Positions 26,701 through 38,700 of a DNA stretch of 64,000 nucleotides are shown here, piece by piece. The position numbers and the translations under genes were made by a program. Below the pieces are notes generated by a model. It was given only the letters and a program-made list of their open reading frames with translations. It made no database searches and had not been told where the DNA came from. Source of the stretch: Nematostella vectensis. Its lineage: Eukaryota > Cnidaria > Anthozoa > Actiniaria > Edwardsiidae. The stretch covers positions 6,742,998 through 6,806,997 of the forward strand of contig NC_064045.1 in assembly GCF_932526225.1 (NCBI RefSeq), in the 5' to 3' direction. How positions within the stretch are numbered: the first letter of the stretch is position 1; each line of letters starts with the position of its first letter.

Positions 26701-29700
26701 AAAGGTGGACGCTCTACTCGATCAACTACATCTTGTGACGGACACGGACAGCTACCACAGGTATACCATGATAACACAGGTTTACCAAGATAACACAGGT
26801 ATACCAAGATAACACAGGTTTACCAAGATAACACAGCTTTACCAAGATAACACAGGTATACCAAGATAACACAGGTATACCAAGATAACACAGGTTTACC
26901 AAGATAACACAGGTATACCAAGATAACACAGGTATGCCAAGATAACACAGGTTTACCAGGATAACAAAGGTATACCAATATAAAGGGTATTCCAAGATAC
27001 AGCATGTATTCCAAGATAGCACATGTATACTAAGATAGCACAGGTATATCATTACTAGTAACACTGCATGACAGACATAGCCAAAAGTATACCAAGATAA
27101 TGAAGCGTGTATCATCAGACATTATAGTTTAAAAAAAAAAATTTTACTGATGCAAAATAGTCATGAAAATCCTGTATTTTTATCCTGAATTTTTCGAGCA
27201 TCCCCAATGTAAACCCTCATTAATGAATATATATGATGCAAATATAAATTAATGATTTTTATTGCATATTCTCTTTGTCTGAATGAAGAATCCTTGGAGG
27301 CCAGGTGTTCATAGGAATGGTAACTCTGCAGTATCAAGCAAAAAAGGTAAAATAAACGAAGCCACATTGGCAACACAGATAGTTATATGAACAACTCCTT
27401 TTTTAAACCAGTGAATGCATGTGGATAATAATTATCTGTTCATCACTAGGAAATCATTCCCCTTGCAACAATTATCTGCTAACATGTAGGAAAGCATTAC
27501 CTTTGTAACAATTATCTGCTCACCACTAGGAAAGCATTACCTTTGATACAATTATCTGTTCATCACTAGGAAATCATTCCCTTTGTAACAATGATCTACT
27601 CATCACAATGATATCATTCCCCTTGCAACAATTATCTGCTAACCACTAGGACATCATTCCCCTTGTAACAATTCCTTGCTATTTTCAGGACATCATTCCC
27701 CTTGTGGAAGATCTCAACAAGGCTGGGATCCGCTTTGTACATTTCTCCGCTGAGGATGAGCTTAAGAGTAGGGTAAGAGTGTTTGGCCGAATGGAGCAGG
27801 GTTAGATCAGGAGTAGAATTAGAGGGTTTGGTCGAGAGGGAGGAGAGATTGGTCAGGTATGGGAGGTATTTAATAGGTCAAGACGGTGGAAGGTAAGGTT
27901 AAGCCCGTATGTAGTGGGTTTGGTAAGGATAACTTGAGGGGCGAAGGAAAGGTTTCGGTTGTTCGGGGATTGTTTAGCTCATATGGGGAGAGATAGGTGA
28001 GCATAGCAGAGGGGGCGAGGGAGAGTTTTCTGTCTTTGGGGGATTATTCGGTTCGTATGTAGAGTTAGATGGAGATGAGAGGAGAGGTAAGGTAGAGGTT
28101 TCAGTTGTTGGGTAATTATTATGCTTGTATGGAGAGGGTTACTTGGAGATGAGAGGAGATGCAAGGGAGAGGTTTTAGTTGTTGGTTTAAGTTGTCATAT
28201 TGATAAGGTTACGTTGAGAAATTACAGAGGGTTATTCCAGGTGAAGGTGCGATGGCCGTGAAAAGAGGTATTTCAAGATGGGGTGAGGTTATTTCAACAA
28301 TTGAGAGTTGGGTAAAGTGGTCTGCTATTCCAGGATTTAGATGGGATAGGTAAGAAATAGTGCACCGGATTAAACAAAGCCCTGTTGGTCTGAGTATTAA
28401 ATCTTCATATTAATGCTCATCTACACAACAGACCATGGTATCCCATAGGATCCAAAAGGCATAGCTGTTTGCTCAAATAATTTTTTATCAAACAACCCTG
28501 TTGGTCTGTAACACGTCCAATTTATGATTGTGAAGAGCTCACGAGATTGCTTCATGTGTAATAGGTTTTTGCCGAGCGGATGGGACTGGAGACAGGCTGG
28601 AACTGTCACATTTCCCTTGATGATAGCTCGCCCCAGGACCATGGCAATACACAGGCAGACACAACTGAGGCGACAGCCGTAGAGCATGGGACTGAGGGTG
28701 AAGAGAAACATGTTAGTTGGATTGACTACAAAATGCGACATCATGAAAAAGGTACCAAAAAATCTTTACTGAAGAGGAAAAAAAGGCTCTCAATTCACTA
28801 AAACCCCCGCCCTCCACCCCACAAAAATAAAATCAAATTATGTGTGGTGCATTTCCTGTAATCGCGTATTTGTTGGGGGTTAAAACCCGATTTTTATATC
28901 AAATATAAATTTCTACAAATTCGCAAAACTTTTTCGATTAATTATTTGTCTTATTGTATTTTTTACGTTTGGTATGATACAAAACATTGGCCTGCTTTAG
29001 TTTCTCATTTTAAATAATTCATACACTTTATTGTAGTAGAAGATTCACAAGAAGCTCATTTGGACGTAGAGACTGGTGACGAGGGTGAGCGTGCGACCCT
29101 ACTTAGCAGTCATAACTCAGTACCCCACGACTACTCCTTCTTCTACAACCGGGTAAGCTTGCCCAGATCATCGGGATCCCGGTGTTAATAAGTCCTAGTC
29201 AGCAGTTGTAGTACAGAAAATAGTATATTTCACATGACAAACTTATAACAAGCTCCAGCCCTTTCCGTCAGAACACTGTTTGCTTATCTTGTTCACTTGG
29301 TTATGTTGGTGAATATTATTTATACAATTTTAGGCTAAACTTCCCCGAGGAGTCCACAACATCCGTCCACATCTCCAAAACGTCGACAATGTGCCCTTGC
29401 TGGTGCCTCTATTCACGGACAGCACACCTAAAGGTAAGGGTTAGAGGGGGCCCAGGGACCTCTCAGGGAGGGATGGGGCTACAGGGGGGTTTAGGATCCG
29501 TTCAGGGGGGGTGGGGCTACAGGGGGACACAGGAACCTTTCGGGGGGGTGGGGCTACAGGGGGATTCAGGAAACCTTCAGGGAGGGGTGGGGCTACTGGG
29601 GGATTCAGGATCTTTTCAGGGGGGGTGGGGCTACAGGGGGGCTCATGAGTCTTCCGGGGAGGGGTGAGGGTGCAACACAAAATCACACTGGTATAACCAG

Positions 29701-32700
29701 TCTACCAGTATAACCAGTTCTTCGTTTTGGCGGTTGCAACTTCCAAAACTGTTCCCTTAGATCCACCCCTGGGCTATCAAAGGCAACAAATATCCTACCA
29801 ATGAGCTTCTGCCACCTCTTGATGTTCGTAAAATGGTTCAATGTGCTTGAAACGGGCCGGATTCCTGGTCGTGACATGGGGAGTAATTTCTCCTTCGGAA
29901 CGTATGTGCGCTTACTGGAAATTTGTGTTCCTCAGCACCAACAGGGAAATTCTTTATTATTTACGTACCAGGACTTGAAGTGTTAAGTGTTTTTTCATCG
30001 TTTGGCATTTAGCGGTGCAAGAGATGGTCGCCATAATGCAAGAACACGGTGAAGTGGTGTGCTGCGCTGGAAGCTCATTTAACGTCGACAACACTGGCGT
30101 CTTCTTACAGGCGGACATCAGGTAATCTCTCTAAACATTTTACTAACAGAGAAATAAGAGTAGCGTCTTCTTGCCGGCGGATATCAGGTAAATCCCTAAA
30201 AAATTGTACTAACAAAGAAATAAGAGTAGCGTCTTCTTGCAGGCGGATATCAGGTGAATTTCTCTAACCATTGTACTAACAGAGAAATAAGACTGGCGTA
30301 TTTTTACGGGCGGACATCAGGTAATCTTTTTTAAAAATTGTACTAACAGAGAAATAAGACTGGCGTCTTATTACAGGCGGATATCAGCTAATCCTTCTAA
30401 TTAGGCGGTTTCTATCCGCCTCTGTTAGACGCCTAATTAAAGCAAACAACCAGGGCTTACTAAATTTCACCATGCAAAACGTTCATAGCAAGTCGGTCTG
30501 GAAACATATAGTAATCAGATAAATAGCTAAATAACTTCCTGGTTTATTGTTTTTTTTCCCTCCAGTTTGACGATTGAGCCGATGTTTCCGCAACTTTGCC
30601 TCAAGGGTTTACCCAAAGATTTCCGCTCAGGGACCCCACAGTTGGCCTGTAACAAGATAATGGACAACAAGGCAGCGAGCGACGACGAGTCTTCTTCAGA
30701 CCTAGATAATGGTATGCAACCTAGATGATTGGGTACCCTGTGTTGTACTGTTGGGCTCCCTGTGTGGGCATTGAAGACAGCATGTCGTCCTGCTTATTTT
30801 AACAATATCGATAACTACTGATTCATCCTTATGTTATCGAAAATGCAGAATCGAATACAAAACAGGCCTGGATGCCTAGTAGCTAGTACTGAGTTGGTTG
30901 CGACTGTAACAAAGCGGCGAGCTATGATTTATATTTATACCCAGATAATGGTATGCTACCTGGATTTGTGGGTGCCCTGTGCTGTATGAAGGATCTAGTT
31001 TGCTGCACACCTCTGTAGTTACCCGGATGATACGTACTCTGTGTGCTTGGAAATCATATTTGCTTTGCTCTATGCGTACAGTATGTGTCCCCCCCCCCCT
31101 TGGCGGCCAAAAAGTGGGTCATTCCTTATTTGAAGGAATCTTCAAATACTATGCGTTTTCCATATGACATCTATGACTGTGTACCCCTCCCCCCCCCTCA
31201 GCCAACCCTGGGTACGCGCCTGTTAATGAAAGGAATAATAGTGGATACCCCTCCCCTATAGATACTGCTCACCTGACTATGACTGCATTCGTAAGCATGG
31301 ATATTTCTCGCCCACAGATCTCTCCCCCTTGGCGCTGAGCGCTCTGTTGAACTCTCTGCCGTGTGCGCTTGCATTTCATCGGGACATGAACTTTAAATTC
31401 AAGACCCTTCTGAAAGAGGTAAACTATCGGCTTGTTTATGCGTCGTGTATGCAATCCTTTATTGAGCGCACGTCCGTAAAACAAGAGCATAGGCCCGTAG
31501 TGAAAATGGCTTATTCGGCTCTTTTCATGGAATAAAAAAGAAGAGAGAAAAAAGAACAAATATTAAGTTCTAAGCCGTTTCACAGTTTAAATACGCATTG
31601 AGAATGTCCCATCCGGGAGCTGAGGAACACAAGCTCAACAAGCTTACATTACGTGCACCAATCAAATTAAGGTTCGAGAAACAGAAAGATAGTTATCATG
31701 TCTCGAACGGGCATTTAAAGCCGCATTGTCACCAGTTTACTTCCGGTCGAATACTTAACAATCTCTAAAAGCTGTGTGTCTTTTGGAAGTTTCTTCGAGG
31801 ATTTGACTGATAATTTAGAGCGGATGGCCCGTTTTATAGCGGGGATTCTAATAGATTCTTTTGTCTTTTAACGGTTGAGGTTTACGACGGACCTCCGGAA
31901 GTAAACTGGTGACAATGCGGCTTTAACCCTTTTCAGTGGAGGTGAAGGGCCCCATACGCTGACACCCTTTCACACTGGGCCACCTGTGGTGAGAGGCCCC
32001 ATACGCTGACACCCTATCACACTGGGCTACCTGTGGTTAGAGGCCCCATACGCTGACACCCTATCACACTGGGCCACCTGTGGTTAGAGGCCCCATACGC
32101 TGACACCCTATCACACCGGGCCACCTGGGGTGAGAGGCCCCATACGCTGACACCCTATCACACTGGGCTACCTGTGGTTAGAGGCCCATACGCTGACACC
32201 CTACCACACTGGGCTACCTGTGGTTAGAGGCCCCATACGCTGACACCCTATCACACCGGGCCACCTGGGGTGAGAGGCCCCATACGCTGACACCCTATCA
32301 CACTGGGCTACCTGTGGTTAGAGGCCCCATACGCTGACACCCTATCACACTGGGCTACCTGTGGTTAGAGGCCCCATACGCTGACACCCTATCACACTGG
32401 GCTACCTGTGGTTAGAGGCCCCATACGCTGACACGCTATCACACCGGGCCACCTGTGGTGAGAGGCCCCATACGCTGACACCCTATTACACTCGGCCACC
32501 TGTGATACCAATAGAACAAACAAAAACAAAAATGCACCCGTTGAAGACAAAGTTAGGATAAGTTTGCAACTTTCGTGAAAAGAGGTGTTATTAAGAACTC
32601 TTTTTTAAACCAACTTTTAAACGTGACACCCAACGGCGCCACAATTGAGAATTCAAAGAGCCAGACGTAAAACGTGCAGGGAAATGGATTTTGTCTGATA

Positions 32701-35700
32701 CATTTCAGCCGTTTTCCTTCAAACTACAACGTTAGACTAGAGGATAGTCTTTCTCAATGCCTAGTGCACAATAGTGACATGACACAACAACATAGGCGCT
32801 CGCACTCTTTTAAGGCCGATATAACGGCATGGACATAATGACATAAAAGAAAAAAACTTGTTTTTTTTTCTCTTAAATCGTTATGTCCTTGTCGTTGTTA
32901 AGTTGGGCTTATGTCAAAATGTCGAACAATTCACACTTGAACATATGAACATAAGAGTGCACTAGTGTGCACCTGTGCACCACTATTGACAAGCCTGGTA
33001 TCTCATTTCTAACATAGCGAACAAGGGTGGTCTAGTTTTCAGCGCACACGTTCCCGTCCTCGATAGACCATGAAACTCGGAGTTTAAACGTCGTATTATT
33101 CATGAGCCGTATTCAATGAAATACATGCAAATGAATCAAGTCGATTCTTTCATCTTCATTTAAATGCATTTACATTGAATACAGCTCACGGATAATACGA
33201 CATTTGAACTTAGCCTGAGAACTCCGAGTTTCACTGTCTATTGAGAACGCGAACGTGTGCGCTGAAAACTAGACCATTCTTGTTCGCTATGTTAGAAATG
33301 AGATACTAGGCTTGTCAATATATTTTTTTATATACTATTGGGTGCTACAAAAACAAGTTAATAGTTAAAATTCCCTACTACTACGATAGTGAACACCATC
33401 AAATTTACCATCAGCTTTTGCTCATTTTCAGGCTCGCCGACTGTGCTTTGGTTTTCGCACGTGCTTCGCGTTCATTCTCGCATGTTATCTTCTTCTCGTC
33501 TGTATCAACTTCCTGGCTCAATGTTTGCTTCTACCCCCTCCCCTCACGGGTTTGCATTTGCTTTGGCTAACCTGCCTCATAGTACCCCTCCTGGGGCTGT
33601 CGTTGATTGGAGCCCGAGCTGAGAAAGGACTTATGTCAATGATGACTGGACGCAATGACAAGACATTCGAGGTACACAGCAAATTTCTCTTGGTCGCCAT
33701 TTTGTCATCCCAGCAAAATATTAAGTGTGAAAAAGCATCCATTTCCATCGGCTTATTCGGTGAAGCTATTGTGGTATTTGTTATTCAATTTAATGAAGTG
33801 TAAAGCTTTATTTTTAAAGAGTTATTTCTATATATTTTAAACAGTTTGTCTTAAAATATGGAATGAAACAAAAACAAAAGTGTAGCAGACTAGAGCTCCT
33901 TAAAGGGGCAGTGTCATGGTTAGAGCTTTGCAATAGCTCTCCGGCCCGGACACAATGGATATTTGTCAAATTCTAATATTGACCTATGAGCCTTTGGTAC
34001 ATGTGGGAGACTTAAATTCAAAGGTAAGGAAATGACCACAAACTTTAAATAAACATAGTTTTTAATAAAATATTGCATATTATTTTAACAAGGCATTGAC
34101 AGCTTAAAGTTCAACTGTTTGTAGACAATTGAAAGCCTACAATAATCACTGACTCCAGACATGCGCAGTACCATGAGGCTGCCCCTTTAAGGTTAATTTT
34201 AAGTTTAACTCGTCCAGGGCGCTTACAAACCGCGATTTTACGGCACTTTATTAAGTATCGCCAGATTCGAAGACGCTTCTAGACAATGAAGTTCCCTTGG
34301 GCAGCCGATATTTTATTTAAAGAATGGCGATCAACAACTCCTTTATAGTTGTTTTCGATTAAAAAGATATCGTTTTATTTACAAGAACTTCAAAATAACC
34401 ACCCATGATTGAAGTTTAATACCTTATTAACGATATTTTGTTGAAAGCATAACAGTCACTTGTTTGAATGGGCTAATGGAAATGGATTCTTTGAGTGAGT
34501 CTGTATTGTGCGGGAGCGTAAAATGGTGGCGTGATTGGCCTTTTTTTAATGTAATCTTGGAAATAACATTTATCTTTTTCATTTTTTCAGGGTATAGCGA
34601 ACCCGTTTTGCCTGCACTTTTCACTTGGATTTCTCCCGACCTGTGTATTTGTGTGCGTCGTACTCTTTCCTCTGACTCTCCGTGGATTCTGCACACGTCA
34701 CTTCTATTCCTGTCACTATCTGCTAGGCTATAGGTGAGTTGGTATTAGGCAACTCGCCACCAAAACAAACTCGCACACAATCTATCAAGCCATCCCCATC
34801 ATCGGTGGCGAAAAAACCAATGGTGTTGACGAGTTTACATGTAACTTTATATGCTATGGTACAGGTGGGTTGGTATGAGTTCACTCGCCACCAACACAAA
34901 CTCGGCCACCACAAATCTATGGTAAACCAATGATATTTGCGAGTTTCTTTATACGAAGAAATTTAAAGCCGCACTGTCACCAGTTTACTTCCGGTCGATT
35001 ACGTAACAACCTCCGATTATTTTAAACGGAAAACGCGAAAAATATTTCAAAATATTGTAAGTAGTGTGTCTATTGGAAGTTTCTTTGAGGTTGTGGTTGA
35101 TAATATAGAACGGATGGCGTGTTATATATCTCGGAATATAATAGATTATTTTGTCTTTTAACGGTTGAGGTTTCCGTCGGACCTCCGGAAGTAAACTGGT
35201 GACAATGCGGCTTTAAATAGCGCGGATTCTAATAGATTATTTTGCCTTATTTCGGTTGTTTCAGCCGGCCCGCTGCAAGTAAACTGTTGCAAGCTTGGGT
35301 TAAAGATCAACAAATACAACTTTACGATGAGTTTGAGTCTATGCAAAACAATTTTCTAGAGGTGCTTGAGGGCTTAGCACAGCCTTATTTGAGAAAACGT
35401 TAACTGCACAAGATATGTACAGAAATTATTTGTTTAAAAATAATTAAACAGATTATTTTAATTTGTTATGACGCTTTCATGAATGCTCGATATTAAGAGT
35501 AAGAGAAAACCTTCTGGAAGCGTCACAGGTACAAATGGTAGCATTTGGAATGTTTACTCCGACCATTATCTCCCTACATATCCAAACCGTCAAACGGAAA
35601 CAAGATTCAACAAGCTTCATGCAAAGAGCACCTGCATTGCTGGCGAGTCGCTTTGCATTTTGCTTTTTTTACCATGTTGCTGAAAAATTGTTCGCCAGTA

Positions 35701-38700
35701 TTTTCTTCGTGGTCAGTCGGGCGAGACTTCGCCAGCAATATTTGCTGGATTTTGTTGCTGCTTGCGTCTGAAATATCGGTTATGGTTTCCCAGTATAAGG
35801 CAATAAACGTTTCACACATATTTTCAGTGTTTACAGTTTGAGTAAAGGCTGATTTAGGCAGCACGGTTTAGCCGTATGCGACTTGCCCGCGAAAGCTCTA
35901 CAGCTCGAGCCGTGTAGTTTAAATTAGCCCATGACCCCGCTATTATGCTCGTCAATGGAAATCGTAGTGTGTAATTCAGGGCTTCGTCGTGGGCAGGTCG
36001 CATACGATTAAATTATACTAAATTGGCCTTTACACTGTAAGTGTTGGTCAGACTTCCTGTCAATAATTCTAATTCCTTCTATTCTTCTCTATTCTTCTCT
36101 ATTCTTCTAGGAACACGACCGAACCCTGGAATGGTCTGGGCAGGTCCAACAGGCAGGCGCTCTCCCTCGCGCAAGACATCAACGCTTTCTTCCTTGTTCT
36201 GTTTTTTGGTGAGTAACAAGTATTAGCAACTCAGATTATTATTCTTTATTCTTTGCACAACAATTTAATGGGATGAGCTCCATTATCGAACGAGTTCAGG
36301 GTGAGGGCTAGCCGGACTTCACATTCTCTCAACTTTTATGGCTCCGACTCTGCGGGCATCGATCATCTTAAGAAAGACTTGTGTCCACGCGTGTCTGCTT
36401 GTAGAAAACTTTGCGAAGCGCTCTGCGAAAGTCGTCCAACATTGTCAAATACAACAACGGGCCAAAAAAGCGTTAATAGAAAACACAAATATCATCAAAC
36501 CTGGAGCGTAGGTAGCGTAACTTAAGGACTCCTCTCCAACTATCAGTTTAACGGAGACAAACAAGTTGTATGGTGTTACGCATATCGTGTAGAGCAGAAG
36601 AGAGCTAAGCACCATGCGAATCACGTTACGGAACACCCTTAATCGCCTCTCTCGCTGTGCATCCGGGAGATTAATGGAAGCCTCGGAACGGAGAAGTCTG
36701 CGCGTGATTGCGATGTTGACGCCCGCGATGGTGAATACGCACATGGAGTAGATGGTGGGGATGGCATACGTGAATCTTGGCGTTTTCTTATGTTTCATTC
36801 CCACAATTATTGCGCCTTCTACCATAGCAGATGCAATCCATGAGGACGCGATTAATGCGGCGAGTCCTCGATGTGACATCGGTGATAACTGTACTAAGGA
36901 TGACACCGCCCTCAACCGCTCAACCGAACTGATGAACAAAGTCACTAACGACACCCATGGGCAAGTTTGATTCATAAAGGCGAAGGCAATTCCTGCCTCC
37001 CTTCCAATATGGAAAGCGCAAAGTGTCCGTGGTTGGCGCATTGAGAAATAGTTAATGATGCCTTTTGAGCGAAGAAGAAGAAATAGAAAGTCGGCAACGG
37101 CTATGTTGAGTACAAACAGATTTGTAGTCTTTCTTGGGACCCTCTTGGTGACCAGTAAAATGATTGTTGTAAGGTTGAGGAGAATACCGGTAATGAGAAC
37201 AAGAAATTTGCCTACTAGTAAAAGCAAAGGCTCCTTGTCCTGACTGATAAAATCATTAGTTTGACTCTGAGAAGTCTTGTTGATACAGAAAAGTGTAGCG
37301 TTGCACATTGTCATATTCAGGCTGTATTGTACTGACGCGTTCAGCATCTGGAAAGGGCGTTCTTGTTTATTCAAGTGCAAATTCCAATCCCGGTAGAAAA
37401 TCACTGAAGGGTGAAATGTTCCTCTGTTTGAAACAACTCTTTCAAGCCAAGTGAACTTCAATTCGTGTTCTGTAGATTTTGTGACACCTATATCTTGGTC
37501 ATCGCTTAAAGAGAGTCCTTACGAAACAATGAGAAGATAATTTAGCTGGATAGAGTGTAAGATAAAAAAATGGCGTTGCTAATGATTGTAGTGAATATGG
37601 AGGTCCTATGTATATATATTCTAGTGATATTGCAGTGCCAATATCCAACAAAGTGAACTGGACGACAATTGGTTATCCTTTCATTCACACATAATCATGA
37701 TCCAAAAATAAATTTATTTAATTTTGGCATGAAAGAAATTATACTATAATTAATGCAGATGTTCTTTATATCAGCTTGTTTAGATTGATTTGTTGATTAA
37801 AGTTTATTAAAGTTTCCTAGGTGAATTGTAAAACGCGTGTGAAAAAAGTGTGAAACTGGATATTAAAACAATATGTTAAAAACAGCAAAGAAAAAAAATT
37901 GAATTGCTGGAAACCGCGAGGTTTGAATCAGCCGCTATCTTACCAAATTTGAGTGTGGGACGGCATCCATTTCATTCGGCTGATTTTAAAATGCTATTGC
38001 GTTATTTTCGATTGAAACTGGTGATAACGTATATAATTGTTTTCAGATTGATATTTCGGAATTTCTTCAAATAATATCTCTCCCATATGGGATGAATTGC
38101 ATGATGGTACCTTGTCTTGAAGTTGTCCATTAATAACACTTTTTTGGGCAAATGGTTTGCGTTGTGCAAAAAAAGCATCCTCATATATGAATTGAAATTT
38201 TTAGAGTTTCTTGTTTTTTGGTCTCTATGGTTTCTTTTTTTTTTTAACAATGAATTACTGATAAAAATGAGAACTATTCATTTTGTTATCTGGCAGTTTT
38301 TGTCTGCCTTGGGCCTTGTCTTTCCAAACCCAACTGTTATTAACCCAAGATGTTATTGCTGTATCTGTGCTAGGGTGAAATTTGGTATCGCTGGAGGTCG
38401 TAACTCGACCCACTTTCTTCATTTATTGGCGTCTCCATGGTTCTGTATTGAGCCGTGCTGGGCTACTCTATACCACTGTGTCTTTCTCTATGCTACACAA
38501 TGCTAAGCTATTAAAGGAAGCAGGTAGGATAATATTCTGTACTGATAACACTTTGTTCGTCGCAGCTATTACATCTGCTAGCTTTGTACATCGTCTGCGA
38601 TTGCTATGGAAAGGATCCCCTCTCAAGAGCAGGCCATGGCTCTTCTCCGTTCTCATAGTGTAAGTAAACACTCACTTAACCACTCATCCATAAACGTGAA

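Larger units (their letters stand above)
31419..33431 (+). other. TMEM94 intron 25, repeat-filled
   Basis: Contains a TTAAAGCC MITE (31715-31926), a 47-bp minisatellite (31945-32505) and a palindromic foldback element (32985-33319). No gene seen. Confidence 0.6.

Noticed and set aside
26820-27115. Minus-strand hydrophobic LSWYTCVILV repeat protein
   Set aside because: Reading of the 19-bp donor-derived array in reverse; no start, splice site or known family.
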